Source: Devosia sp. A8/3-2 | GTDB lineage: Bacteria; Pseudomonadota; Alphaproteobacteria; Rhizobiales; Devosiaceae | Direction of reading: 5' to 3' | Length of the DNA: 64,000 nucleotides | Assembly (NCBI GenBank): GCA_025452255.1 | Contig: CP104974.1 | Coordinates: 3,760,156-3,824,155 of the forward strand | Part shown: positions 1-9,366 of the stretch, one piece after another | How the letters are laid out: each line of letters starts with the position of its first letter | Numbering within the stretch: position 1 is the first letter of the stretch | Made by a program: the position numbers and the translations under genes | Notes under the pieces: generated by a model | Told to the model about the DNA's origin: nothing | The model's input: the letters and a program-made list of their open reading frames with translations, nothing else | The model's database searches: none

Positions 1-205
1 CCAATCTACCACTCGTACTGACCTGCGATTGCTCATAGCGCTATCCCTTCTCATGTCGTTGTTAGAGACCTTCCACCATGAGACGTCGGCTGCAACGCAT
101 TCCTTGGGGACAGTGCAGAGAATAATGCAGGCGGCGGCGCGATCAGACGTTCGTTGTCACTGCGAACTGCTAAGATGGTGAGCGGGACTGAACCCGCCCC
201 CTAAG
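1..205. other. No gene recognised at left edge
   Basis: I see no convincing reading frame or RNA gene here. A small hairpin (GCGGG, six-base loop, CCCGC at 182-197) lies just past the PhoX stop codon and could help end that transcript, but it has no T-run on the transcribed strand. Confidence 0.4.
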
Positions 206-2180
206 CTAGCTACCGATAACTCCCCCGTCGCGCTTAGTGAATACTACCAGCGATGGGCGTGCAGGGATGCCGTCGGCAAAGTCGGGCCAGCTGGTACCCG
301 CCTCGTCCAGTGACTCGGCGTCTTCCATGTCCTCGATACGCAATTCGCCGGGATGTTGCACCGAGATGAAAAGGCTGGTTGCGTCAGGGGTGAAGGTCGG
401 CGAACAGGCTTCGGCGCCCGTGGGCGGAATATAGAAAAGGCGCGGCAATGCTCGCCCCGAACCTTCTGTATCCATTGCATAGACTGCGTCTGCCATCCCA
501 TCGGGCGGCGGACCATCGGTCGTTACCCAGATGCGACCAGAGGGATCGACCCCTATATTGTCCGGATCGGTGAACCAGCCGCTCCCGGTCGTTTCTGCGT
601 GGTACAGGCTTTCGTCTTCAGGCTTGCTAGGGTCGCCGCAAAGTACGAAAACGTCCCGTAAAGCTGTCGGCGGCATGGTCGGGTACATCAGGCGCACTGG
701 CGGCACCAGTTCGAGCAGGTGGCCATGCGGATTGGGACCCCGTGGATTGGCCGGGTTGACGCTTTCGAAGTCATCTTCATCTGCCGGCAAACGATCTTCG
801 TTTTCTGTCATGGCGACATAGAGCTTGCCGGTGCCGGTGTGGGGGATGAAGCCTTCCGGGGCGTCCATCGGCGTCGCGCCGAGCAAGTCGGCCGCGGCGC
901 GGGTATTAAGCACCACATCAGCCCGGCTGGCGAAGCCTGCTTCGGCGGTCAGCGGGCCTTGCCCTGCCACCAGCGGCAGCCAGACCATGGTGCCGTCGCT
1001 GGAAAACTTGGCGACAGAGAGAGTGCCGTGATCGAGCAGGTCCTTGTTGGCAGCGCGATTGTCGGGATCGAACTTGTCGCGCGTAATAAAGCGGTAGAGA
1101 TATTCAAAATCGTCGTCGTCGCCCATGAACACCACCACACGCCCGTCGGGCGCCACGCTGACTTGGGCACCTTCATGCGTCATGCGGCCCAAAGCGGTGC
1201 GCTTGATCGGCTTAGCCGTGGGGTCCATCGGATCGATTTCCACGACCCAGTCGAACTTCATCCATTCGTTGGGTTCGTTTGCGAAGTTAAAGCGCGGCTC
1301 GACGCGGGAGACGGCGTAGATATCGTTCTCGTCCTCGTCCCAACCACCGGCGCTCGACCAGCTCCTGATTGTCGAGCGTTGTGTAGTCGCCGGCAAACAC
1401 GTCCATGGCGCCTTCTTCGCCAGAAAGCATGGTGCCCCGGGGCGTGATACCACCATTACAGTTGGAAATAGTGCCGAACACCACGGTGCCTGTTGGATCG
1501 GCCTTGGTCTTGAGGCGGTCGTCGCCGGCGGCAGGCCCGGACATCACCATCTCGGTACCCATATGAATGCGGCGGTTATATTCGCCATCCTTCACCACCT
1601 CCCATGCCCCGCCATTGCGCCTGATCTCGACGATGCTGACGCCGGTTGAGGCCATGACAGTGCGAATCTGCGCATCGGTGAGCTTGTCGCGATAATCCTC
1701 CATGCTCAGGCCCGGGAACATCAGGAAGGGGGAGGCATATTCGTGGCTTACCAGCAGCAGGCCGCGGTCGGACGCAGTGGAGCCTAGTGGCAACGGCAGG
1801 AAGGCAGTAAAGTCGTTATTGTAGCCGAACTGGCGTTCGGCCGCTGGGCCATCGATCGACGCAAGGTCGAAGTCCGGGCTATCGGGGAAGATAGCATCGC
1901 CCCAGCGTAGCAGTACCTGCCGGTCGTAGCCTTCCGGCCAATGGTCATCGGCGTCGCGCACACGAGTCAGTTCGGTAAAGGTTAGCGTAGAGGAGCCTCC
2001 GCTGGATGCGGTCGCGCCACGTATCCCAAAAGTGCCGCCTAGTGCCGCAACCGCAGTGCTTGCAAAGAAGCCCTTGAGCACCGCGCGACGGCTGAAGCCC
2101 TCGTGAAGCAACGAGCCGTAACTTTGGGCGAAGTAACGGCGTGGATTTGGACGCTCGCGCGTCTTCTGACGGTCGGTCAT
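206..2180 (-). CDS. phoX: PhoX-family alkaline phosphatase (frameshifted)
   Basis: The repaired protein of about 657 residues matches the PhoX/DUF839 family: calcium- and iron-dependent phosphatases, exported by Tat, that release phosphate from organic esters in the periplasm. The N-terminus has a twin-arginine signal (SRRAVLKGFF near residue 32) followed by an Ala-rich hydrophobic stretch. Later landmarks are LLLVSHEYASP, the SNCNGGITPRGTMLSGEE region, NRLHM-like RRIHMGTEMV, and DPSGRIWVTTDG near the C-terminus, all typical of the family. The ATG at 2180 is preferred over an upstream in-frame one because the twin-arginine segment then sits at normal distance. The frame breaks near 1350, between VERR and GGWDEDEND; restoring one GC unit rejoins the halves as VERAGGWDEDEND. 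Usually induced by phosphate starvation; no Pho box was identified. Confidence 0.85.
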
Positions 2181-2339
2181 ATCGGGTCTCACTCGGGCTT
2201 GCCGCCGCATACATTCCATGTGGACACGACGGCGCGGTGACGGCTAGCGACAGGCGATATGAGGGTGCACGTGTACAAGCCACTTCAGCCGTGGCCACAT
2301 CGTGTACACACGCTGGCGTGGGAACTCAGCTCTCAACAG

Positions 2340-2541
2340 CTATTTCGGCCGCCACACCGTTTCCGAGCGCATATTGGCGTCGCGCACGATGACTTCGATG
2401 TCGGTGCTGCCGGTATCCCGGGCCTGTTTGATGGCCGCCTTGATTGCCAGTTCCTTGGATGTATAGGGCCCCACCAGCGCACCCTTGAAACTATAGTGCC
2501 GAGGCGCGGTCCTGTTCGGCGACGACATAGTGATTAGCCAT
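2340..2541 (-). CDS. Small DUF2188-like protein (frameshifted)
   Basis: A short protein of about 67 residues starting MANHYVVAEQDRA and continuing, after a frame break near 2507, with RHYSFKGALVGPYTSKELAI and ending RSETVWRPK. The start at 2541 is chosen because GGAGGATAAG stands immediately upstream; no start in the second frame has a comparable ribosome site. The pattern (HYVV, a central Ala/Lys-rich helix with KELAIKAAIKQARD, then a strand IEVIVRDANMRSE) resembles small DUF2188 proteins, whose role is unknown. Restoring a GC pair in the tract CCGCGCC joins the two halves. It sits downstream of bioY's terminator and is probably a separate transcript. Confidence 0.55.
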
Positions 2542-2608
2542 CTTATCCTCCGGTCCAATCAACGCACCGGAGGCCTCGCGCGTTGCCGCCAATCGCCATC
2601 GCGCATAC

Positions 2609-2635
2609 AAAAAAGCCGGCCCATCAGGACCGGCT
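2609..2635 (-). terminator. Rho-independent terminator of bioY
   Basis: On the minus strand AGCCGG, a ten-base loop and CCGGCT are followed directly by six T residues, a classical intrinsic terminator 25 bases past the bioY stop codon. Confidence 0.85.
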
Positions 2636-2659
2636 CTTGCAATTTGATCGGGGAAACGA

Positions 2660-3275
2660 TCAGCGCTTGGCGCCGAACAGGCCCCGGGCGCCGGTCACGG
2701 TCAAGGCGGCCAGCGCCATTTTGAGCACGTCCCAGATGATGAAGGGCTGCACGGCCTTGGCAAAAGCGGAGCCCAGCACATTGGCTTGGTCGATCCAGCC
2801 GGCTCGGCCGGACATGGCGAGCAGCCGAGGCAAAGCCGAGTGCGAACATCACCGCGCCGCCGGCCAGCATGGCGGCGAACAGGGTCAGCGGCTTGCCCGA
2901 AGCGCCGCGATCGGCGGCAAAGCCGATAATGGCGGCCATAGCGAGGAAGCCGAACAGGAACCCGCTGGTGGGGCCAACGAGATAGGCAAGACCACCGCCG
3001 AGCGCGAAAACCGGCAGGCCGAGCGCGCCTTCAACGAGATAGAGCGCGACGGTGGCAACCCCGATACGGGCGCCAAAAGCGGCAGCCAGCGCAGCGACAG
3101 CAAAGCTCTGCAGCGTCACCGGCACGGGCCAGACCGGCACATTGATCTTGGCGCAAATGGTCAGCAGCAGCGTGCCGAGCACAACCGTGGCGAGAGTGGA
3201 CGCCAGCTTGGCAGCGTCGCCCTTGGGCTGGAATACGCCGAGCAGCGTGTTGGGCGTGGTCAAAGTCACGGCCAT
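2660..3275 (-). CDS. bioY: Biotin transporter BioY (frameshifted)
   Basis: BioY is the membrane substrate-binding (S) component of ECF-type biotin importers; in many alphaproteobacteria it works with BioM/BioN or alone. The repaired product of about 205 residues has the usual length and six hydrophobic segments. Signature stretches visible are PVPVTLQSFAVAALAAAFG, ALGLPVFALGGGLAYLVGPT and SGFLFGFLAMAAIIG, plus a C-terminal FIIWDVLKMALAAL helix ending FGAKR. The ATG at 3275 has GGAAGGT upstream. A frame break near 2823 (GCC TCG GCT GCT CGC) is repaired by restoring one GC unit. An intrinsic terminator follows. No bioM or bioN is nearby. Regulation by BioR or BirA is possible but no operator was recognised. 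Confidence 0.88.
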
Positions 3276-3364
3276 TTCATACCTTCCATGCTTCAAATCA
3301 AAGCGCCGCCCATCCAGGGCGCGCATTACTCCTGACTTCTTAGTCTCTCGGCAAAGCCAGCGCA

Positions 3365-4284
3365 ATGACAACTCCTGCCCCCTCCCCGGCCTATGACAAG
3401 AACTTTGCGCCACAAACCGGCATGCCGATAACCGTGGCGCCGGGGCTGGTGCGCATCACCGCGCCCAATGCCAGCGCCTATACCTTTACCGGCACCAATG
3501 GCTTCCTCGTCGGCCGAGAACGCCTAGCCCCGGTCGATCCCGGCCCGGAAGACGAGGCCCATGTCGCCGCGCTCATATCAGCCATTGCCGGCCGCCCGGT
3601 CGACGCCATCATCCTCACCCATACCCATCGCGACCATAGCGCTGGCCAGCCGCATGGCGTCCATGCTTTCTGCGCCCCTCTGGTTTGGCGGTCCGCATCG
3701 GCTATCGCGCCCGCTGCGCCGTTTCGAGCGCAATCCGATTCGCGGGTCCTGCGACTGGGACACGGTCCCCGACCGCACGCTGATGGACGGCGAGGTCATC
3801 ACCGCCGGCGATATCGAACTCACGGTCCACGCCACGCCGGGCCATTGCGCCAATCATCTGGCTTTCGGCCTCACCGGCACGGACATCCTGCTCAGTGGCG
3901 ACCATATCATGGGCTGGAATTCCACCCCTGGTCAGCGTACCCGATGGCTCGATGGCCGATTATCTGGCCTCGCTGGAAAAGGTCATCGCCCTACCCTATC
4001 GGCTTTATGTCCCCGCCCATGGCGGCCCCATCGCTGATGGCCCCGGTTACGCAAAGACGCTGCTGGCGCATCGGCAATGGCGGAACGAACAGACGCTCGC
4101 TGCCGTCAAGGCCGGCGCCCGCAGCATCAGCGCGGTGGTCGCGGCGATCTATCCGGCGCAACCCTTCGCCGTGCGCCGGGCGGCCGCCATGACCATCACC
4201 GCCCATGTGGAATATCTGGAGGCGCAAGGCCTGCTGCAGGTGCGGCGAGGGTGGTTTGGCACGCGGCTGGAACTCCCTCGGTAG
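3365..4284 (+). CDS. MBL-fold metallo-hydrolase, LACTB2-like (two frame breaks)
   Basis: The protein of about 306 residues belongs to the metallo-beta-lactamase superfamily, closest in layout to the LACTB2-like hydrolases. The zinc motif HTHRDHSA is near residue 85, the second metal region is GDHIMGWNST, and an AHGGP loop plus a C-terminal winged-helix-like domain (residues 230-305, with AAIYPAQPFAVRRAAAMTITAHVEYLEAQG shape) follows, as in LACTB2 and its bacterial relatives. Substrate is not predictable; LACTB2 itself cuts single-stranded RNA, others are thioesterase-like. Two breaks: near 3641, where a lost GC unit splits HRDHS from ALASRM, and near 3930 in a C-run. Divergent from bioY with about 90 bases between. 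Confidence 0.75.
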
Positions 4285-4412
4285 ACCTCATGGTGAGGTC
4301 CCTTGAGCGATCCATCCACCCCACAGAGTCATTCCCGCGAAAGCGGGAACCTCCGTTTCGGGATGTTGAAGAAGGCAAACAGATACCCGCTTTCCTGGAA
4401 ATGACATCGCGT
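4282..4412. repeat. Interspersed inverted-repeat element
   Basis: Just past the MBL stop codon lies GTAGACCTCATGGTGAGG, a piece of the same repeat that forms the large palindrome at 55983-56089. It is followed by GTCATTCCCGCGAAAGCGGG with a CCTCCGTTT extension and, after about 50 bases, a degenerate opposite copy (ACCCGCTTTCCTGGAAATGAC). The second unit belongs to the family seen at 7035 and 30682. Confidence 0.7.
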
Positions 4413-4438
4413 GTGGGGTGAATGTGGGCAGGAAGACC

Positions 4439-5251
4439 CTAATTCACCGGCACCACCAGCTGCACCTCCGCCTCAACCTCCACCGGCTCCACCACCGGAT
4501 TATCCCGCAGCAACACCGTCACCGCATCGTCCAATGCGATCAAAAATTCCTCGATCCGCTGCCCGTTGGAGCCAAAATCATGCAGCGCATTGAGCGAGGC
4601 CGAGCGCATATCGACGCGCGAGCCCTCTGCAATGGGCGTCACCCGCAATACCGCTTCCTCGCGCCAGCCCGGCAGGGTCATGGCCTGCGCATTGATCCGG
4701 CCGGGGCTATCTACCGTCGGCTGGCGCACCAGCCGCACATCCCAGCCGCGATCGGCCACCATGCGCGCGAGTATGGCAAAGGTCTGCTCGGGCAGCAGCG
4801 GATAGGTCCGCATCTGCGCATTGGGAAAAATCGCCGTCTGCTGCGCCGGCGTCAGCAGCTTTGGCGCCGGCATGGCAGCGGTTCCCGGCTCGAACACCAG
4901 CGGCAGCGCTCCGCGCTCGGTGGTCGCCATGTCGGTCGCCGGCGGATAGCGCAGCATGAGGCTCCCATACCAGCCAAACGGGGCGAGACACAAAAGGCTC
5001 AGCGCCAGCCCCGCCAGCGCCTTGCCCCAGCCGTGGTCGCCCGTATGCCACAGCCGGGCCAGCGCGATCAGCGAGATCAGCAGCGCGAACAGCGCCACCA
5101 GCCCCGCCAACACCGCCGCCGCCAAAAACAAATCGCCGGTAATGAAACGCTCGCGATGCAGCAGCACCGGGATGACCACCAGCGGCAGGGCCAGCGTGCC
5201 CGAGCGCCGCGCCCAGATGGCCCATTTCGATGTCCGGATCAGAATGCGCAA
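4439..5251 (-). CDS. DUF1499 membrane protein
   Basis: An intact 270-residue protein of unknown function. Three hydrophobic segments lie at about residues 15-32, 40-66 and 77-100, followed by a soluble C-terminal DUF1499 domain: PNAQMRTYPLLPEQTFA, VADRGWDVRL, then the characteristic end with GSRVDMRSASLNALHDFGSNGQRIEEFLIALDD-type pattern (Arg-Ser-Ala-Ser, Gly-x-N-x-x-R-I). DUF1499 proteins are widespread in alphaproteobacteria and no activity has been assigned. Neighbouring pdxH is on the same strand 116 bases upstream, so co-transcription is possible but not shown. Confidence 0.75.
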   Translation of the reverse strand: MRILIRTSKWAIWARRSGTLALPLVVIPVLLHRERFITGDLFLAAAVLAGLVALFALLISLIALARLWHTGDHGWGKALAGLALSLLCLAPFGWYGSLMLRYPPATDMATTERGALPLVFEPGTAAMPAPKLLTPAQQTAIFPNAQMRTYPLLPEQTFAILARMVADRGWDVRLVRQPTVDSPGRINAQAMTLPGWREEAVLRVTPIAEGSRVDMRSASLNALHDFGSNGQRIEEFLIALDDAVTVLLRDNPVVEPVEVEAEVQLVVPVN

Positions 5252-5367
5252 CTTGCCGCCGTCAGTTCAGTTCGCTGCGCATGGTAACGCCAAGGTCTTG
5301 CGGGAGTTTGAACATTGGGGAGGGAACTAGACCGTGGCGCTCGGCCTAGCGGGGGATGACCAAAACC

Positions 5368-5991
5368 CTAAGGATAAAGCCGCGCACTCACCCAGCGTGC
5401 GCCTTCGCGCACAAACCGCACCCGGTCATGCAGGCGATATTGCCCGTCTTTCCAGAATTCAAACACCTGCGGGATCACCCGGAAGCCCGACCAATGCGGC
5501 GGGCGCACCACCGGCCCCTCGCCCACTTCCGCCGTCAGCGCGTCCACGCGCGCCGCCAGCTCCGCCCGGCTGGCCAGCGGCCGCGATTGTTCGGAGGCCG
5601 AGGACGCGATCTGGCTGCCTCGGGCGCGGGAGGCGAAATAGGTGTCGGCCTCCTCGGGCGTCACCACTTCGACAGTGCCGCGAATCCGCACCTGCCGGCG
5701 TAGTGATTTCCAATGCAGCAGCAGCGCTGCCTTGCGGTGGGCCAGCAATTGGCGGCCCTTGTCGCTTTCGAAGTTGGTAAAGAAGCAAAAGCCGCGCGAA
5801 TCGTGGGCATTGAGCAGTACCATGCGGGCATCGGGCATGCCCTCATCGTCCACGCTCGCCAAAGCCATGGCGTGGGGATCGTTCGGTTCGGCCTCCCGGG
5901 CCAAGGCGAACCATTCCTCGAATACGGCAAAAGGGTCGAGATCGGCCCGGTCGCCGTCGTCAAACAGGCGTTCTGTGAGGGTTTGCAACAT
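5368..5991 (-). CDS. pdxH: Pyridoxamine 5'-phosphate oxidase
   Basis: PdxH is the FMN enzyme that oxidises pyridoxamine or pyridoxine 5'-phosphate to pyridoxal 5'-phosphate, the last step of vitamin B6 synthesis and salvage. The 207-residue product is intact and of normal length. Visible signatures are the FMN-binding RMVLLNAHDSRGFCFFTN stretch, KAALLLHWKSLRRQVRIRG, SRARGSQIASSASEQSRPL with the Ser-Glu-Gln of the active-site loop, and the C-terminal PPHWSGFRVIPQVFEFWKDG and RLYP end. The start at 5991 is opposite to the J-protein gene at 6077, so the 85 bases between hold both promoters. Confidence 0.96.
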   Translation of the reverse strand: MLQTLTERLFDDGDRADLDPFAVFEEWFALAREAEPNDPHAMALASVDDEGMPDARMVLLNAHDSRGFCFFTNFESDKGRQLLAHRKAALLLHWKSLRRQVRIRGTVEVVTPEEADTYFASRARGSQIASSASEQSRPLASRAELAARVDALTAEVGEGPVVRPPHWSGFRVIPQVFEFWKDGQYRLHDRVRFVREGARWVSARLYP

Positions 5992-6076
5992 GTCTATGCA
6001 CCCAAAAACTGGACAAGGCGGGGGTGGTCGCCATATAGGACGGGAAACCTTGGCGAAGCAACGCCAGACTCATTGA

Positions 6077-7010
6077 ATGGACCAGATGCGCGATCCCTAT
6101 ACCGTGCTTGGGGTGCCACGTTCGGCGAGCGAGAAGGACATCAAGTCCGCCTATCGCAAACTCGCCAAGAAGTATCACCCCGACCAAAATCCTGATGATG
6201 CTTCGGCGCACGGCAAATTTGCCGAGGCGACCAATGCCTATGACCTTTTGACCAATGCCGAAAAGCGCGCCCAGTTCGACCGGGGCGAGATCGATGGCGA
6301 TGGCAATCCCAAATTTGGTGGCTTCAATCCGGGCGCCGCGCGGTGGCCGCTCCAGCCAAGGCGGGTTTTCGGCCGAGGACATTCTCAAGGAATTCATGAG
6401 CGGCTTTGGTGGCCAGCCCCGGGGCGGCGCCGGTCGCGGCCCGGCTGGTGGCGCCCAATGGGACCCATTTGCCGGCGCAGCCTCGGTGGCGGCCGCGGGC
6501 CAGCCAAGGGCGAGGACGTCATCGTCACCGCCGCGGTGTCGCTCGAGGATGCCCACAAGGCCGCCTCGATCCCCGTCCGCATGCCCTCGGGCAAGGTGCT
6601 GTCAGTCAAGCTCCCCGAAAAGGTCGAGGAAGGCCAGCAGATCCGCCTCAAGGGTCAAGGCGGCCCCGGCCCCTTTGGTGAGCCCGGCGATGCGCTGGTC
6701 ACCGTGCGGTTCGAAAAATCCAAGCAATTCCGCCGCGATGGCGCCGACCTGCGCACCGATGTCCCCATCACGCTCTACGAAGCCGTGCTGGGCACCAAGG
6801 TGCGCGTGCCCACGCTCGATGGCTCGGTGGAACTCACCCTGCCCCCGGCGTCGACACCGGCAAGTCCCTCCGCCTCAAAGGCAAGGGCCTGCATGGCGGC
6901 GGCGATCTCTATGTGAACCTAAAGGTCGTGCTGCCCCCGGCGGCGACGCCGATCTCGAAGCGCTGGCAAGATTCATGCGCGACCAGAAGCCGTATAAGGT
7001 GAGGGACTGA
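6077..7010 (+). CDS. J-domain co-chaperone, CbpA/class II type (several frame breaks)
   Basis: Residues 1-70 form a J domain (DPYTVLGVPRSASEKDIKSA, HPD in KKYHPDQN) that would stimulate DnaK ATPase. A Gly-rich linker (AEDILKEFMSGFGG) follows, with no Cys-rich zinc finger, then the two-barrel DnaJ C-terminal domain (VSLEDAHKAASIPVRMPSGK, QIRLKGQGGPG, DLRTDVPITLYEAVLG, LHGGGDLYVNLKVVLPPGG) and an end at KPYKVRD. This architecture is that of CbpA-like class II J-proteins, about 310 residues. An alternative start is the ATG at 6086. At least four frame breaks are needed: near 6341 (lost GC unit), 6490, 6845 and 6935 (C or G runs). The gene is otherwise normal, so these look like sequence errors. 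Confidence 0.85.
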
Positions 7011-7034
7011 TCTCCTGATCCACCCCAACCACAA

Positions 7035-7115
7035 TGTCATGCCCGCGAAAGCGGGGACCTCTGTTTACCGGGTCGCATAGAGAAAACAGAGGGTTCCCGC
7101 TTCGCGGGAATGACA
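7035..7115. repeat. Inverted-repeat element
   Basis: TGTCATGCCCGCGAAAGCGG plus GACCTCTGTTT at 7035-7065 is mirrored by AAACAGAGG and TTCCCGCTTCGCGGGAATGACA at 7084-7115. Each arm is itself a short hairpin (CCCGCgaaaGCGGG). It lies between two converging genes and may serve as a bidirectional transcription end; family members are at 4326 and 30682. Confidence 0.8.
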
Positions 7116-7133
7116 CCGCGATGGGGTGAAATT

Positions 7134-8086
7134 CTACCCCCGCGGCGCCGCAGCCCGCTGCAACCGATCATTAATCGCCTCGCCCAATCCCTCATCGGGA
7201 ATCGGCGCCACCGCAATCACCCCCGCCCCTCGGCATCCAGCTCATGCAGCATGGCAAACAGGTTCCGCGCCGCTTCCTTCAAATCACCCGATGGCGACAG
7301 GTTCCGCACCGGCCCGTCAAACGCCGCCGTCGCGCCAAAGGCTAAATAAGCCTCCCCATCCCGGGGCTCCGTATCCAGCCGCATCAGAGCGTCCGGCGCA
7401 TAATGGCTGAGCAGCATGCCGGGCGCTGCAATCGCGGCATCCTTTTCCGCCAGTTCCACCACCGTCCCCAGCACCAGTTCGATATCGCCACGCGCCATGG
7501 CGCCGGATCGCAGCTGGATCAGCCGATCACCATCGACCCGGATAATGGTCGACTCCACCCCCGCCCGGCATGGTCCGCCATCCAGCACCGGCACCCGCCC
7601 GCCAAAACCCAGCCGCACCTGATAGGCCGTGGTCGGCGATAGCCGCCCTGATGGATTGGCCGACGGCGCCGCCAATGGCCGCCCCACGGCGGCCAGCAAG
7701 TCCAGCGCTACGGGATGATCAGGAATACGAATTGCCACGCTATCGAGCCCGGCGGTTGCCACGTCAGCCAGCCCATTGCCCGGTCGCGCGGGCAGCACAA
7801 GCGTCAGCGGCCCCGGCCAGAGCGCGGCAATCTTGTGCGCCGCCGACGAAAACACGGCCAGCGTCTCGGCCATAGCCAGATCAGCGCAGTGAATAATCAG
7901 CGGATTGAAGCGCGGTCTGCCCTTGGTTTCGTAGATCGAGAGCACCGCATCGGGGTCGGTCGCGTCCGCCCCCGGGCCATAGACCGTTTCGGTGGGAAAC
8001 GCGCACAGCTTACCCGCCCGCAGCAGCGCTGCCGCTTCATCCACTGTTTTCGGTTCAGGAAAGCTCAATTCGCCATTCTTCGTCAT
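7134..8086 (-). CDS. tsaC: Threonylcarbamoyl-AMP synthase, Sua5/YrdC family (frameshifted)
   Basis: This enzyme makes threonylcarbamoyl-AMP from threonine, bicarbonate and ATP, the first step of t6A formation at tRNA position 37. The long Sua5 form is seen: a YrdC domain (residues 10-200, with GKLCAFPTETVYGPGADAT, KGRPRFNPLIIH, WPGPLTLVLPA, RIPDHPVALDLL, APSANPSGRLSPTTA, AGVESTIIRV) joined to the C-terminal Sua5 domain (PGMLLSHYAPDALMRLDTEP). The last 30 residues, VIAVAPIPDEGLGEAINDRL onward, are in another frame after a G-run break near 7225. Total about 316 residues, normal for Sua5. The ATG at 8086 begins MTKNGEL; no strong ribosome site is visible. Confidence 0.92.
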
Positions 8087-8150
8087 GGCCGTTGTTTGAC
8101 AATGACGCCCCGCCACGTCAAGACGAAGTGCAGGGAAACCGGAGCCCTTA

Positions 8151-9098
8151 GTGACCACGCTTCTCGTCAGCCAGCCAGATTTTGCCGATCACGTCACTCC
8201 GCTTGGCCATGCCGAGCGCGCCGACCGCATTGTCGCGGTCGAAGAGGCCTTAGCCCGGCCGCGCTTTGACGCCCTGGTCCGCCGCAATGCACCGACCGGC
8301 GATCTGATGCTGGCCGAGTTGGTCCATGACTCTCGCTACCTCCCCCAGTTGCGCGCCGCCCGCCCTGCCGAGGGCATTGGCCAACTGGACCCCGACACGT
8401 TCATTTCCGCCCGCTCGCTCGACGCCGTCGCCACCGGCATTGGCGGGGCGCTCATGGCGCTCGACACGGTGCTACTGGGCCGGGCCGACAACGCCTTCTG
8501 CGCCATTCGTCCGCCCGGCCACCACGCCGAAATCGACCGGCCCATGGGCTTTTGCCTCGTCAACACCGTCGCCATCACGGCCCGCGAGGCCCAGCGCAAA
8601 TATGGCGCCGAGCGCATCGCCATCGTCGATTTCGACGTGCATCACGGCAATGGCACGCAGGACATTTTCAAAGCCGATCCGACGGTCTTCTACGCCTCCA
8701 GCCACCAGATGCCGCTCTATCCCGGCACCGGCCATCCCCGCGAAACCGGCGTCGGCAATATCGTCAATGTGCCGCTCGACGCCAATTCGGATGGTGCGGC
8801 CATGCGCGACGCCTATCTCACCCGCATCATCCCCGCGCTGATCGATTTTTCGCCCGACCTGCTGCTGCTTTCGGCCGGCTTTGACTCTCATCGCCTTGAT
8901 CCGCTGGCCCAGCTCAATTGGGAATCCTCGGACTTCAGCTGGCTCACCGGAAAATTGATGGACGTGGCCGGGCGCTGCTGCGGCAACCGCATTGTGTCGC
9001 TGCTCGAAGGTGGCTATGACCTCAAAGGGCTGGCGGGCGGTGCGTCGCATCACGTCGCCATGCTGATGGACGGCGCCGTAGGCCGCCTCGAAGACTGA
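8151..9098 (+). CDS. Histone deacetylase family protein (class II-like amidohydrolase)
   Basis: An intact 315-residue zinc deacetylase of the HDAC/acetylpolyamine amidohydrolase superfamily. Catalytic landmarks: RPPGHHAE with the His pair at 124-125, the zinc ligands Asp162 and His164 in DFDVHHGNGT, Asp245 in SAGFDSH, and Tyr289 in LEGGYD. The natural substrate in bacteria is unknown; acetylated polyamines, acetoin or protein lysines have all been shown for relatives. The GTG start at 8151 is supported by GGAG at 8141-8144. It heads a compact forward group with xseB, SCO1 and tlyA; an HDAC gene next to xseB is a common arrangement in Hyphomicrobiales. Confidence 0.9.
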   Translation: MTTLLVSQPDFADHVTPLGHAERADRIVAVEEALARPRFDALVRRNAPTGDLMLAELVHDSRYLPQLRAARPAEGIGQLDPDTFISARSLDAVATGIGGALMALDTVLLGRADNAFCAIRPPGHHAEIDRPMGFCLVNTVAITAREAQRKYGAERIAIVDFDVHHGNGTQDIFKADPTVFYASSHQMPLYPGTGHPRETGVGNIVNVPLDANSDGAAMRDAYLTRIIPALIDFSPDLLLLSAGFDSHRLDPLAQLNWESSDFSWLTGKLMDVAGRCCGNRIVSLLEGGYDLKGLAGGASHHVAMLMDGAVGRLED

Positions 9099-9109
9099 AG
9101 GAGCCCGAC

Positions 9110-9356
9110 ATGGCCGAAACGACTAACGATGACGTGAAAACGCTGAGCTTTGAGGCCGCTTTGGCCCAGCTTGAGGAAATCGTTGGCAAGCTCGAGTCGG
9201 GCCGCGCCGCTGGCCGAATCCATCGCCATTTATGAACGCGGCGAGGCCCTCAAGGCCCATTGCGAAACCCTGTTGCGCACAGCCGAAGCCCGCATCGAAA
9301 AGATCACCCTGTCCAGCGACGGCAAGCCCACCGGCACCGAGCCGCTGGACGCCTAG
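9110..9356 (+). CDS. xseB: Exodeoxyribonuclease VII small subunit (frameshifted)
   Basis: XseB is the small helical subunit that joins XseA in exonuclease VII, which degrades single-stranded DNA in both directions. The ATG at 9110 follows AAGGAG and opens [20 protein letters not shown], then [11 protein letters not shown]; after a break near 9206 the second half reads [20 protein letters not shown] and ends TEPLDA. The family signature LEEIVxxLESGxxPLxxSIxxYERG spans the break, and restoring one GC unit in CCGCGCCG joins it. Length about 82 residues is typical. It starts 11 bases after the deacetylase stop codon, so both are likely one transcript. xseA is not in the window. Confidence 0.88.
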
Positions 9357-9366
9357 CCCCCGCGCC

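Noticed and set aside
1..205. Left-edge sequence as tRNA or end of a mobile element
   Set aside because: No cloverleaf could be built and no terminal inverted repeats or transposase piece are seen.
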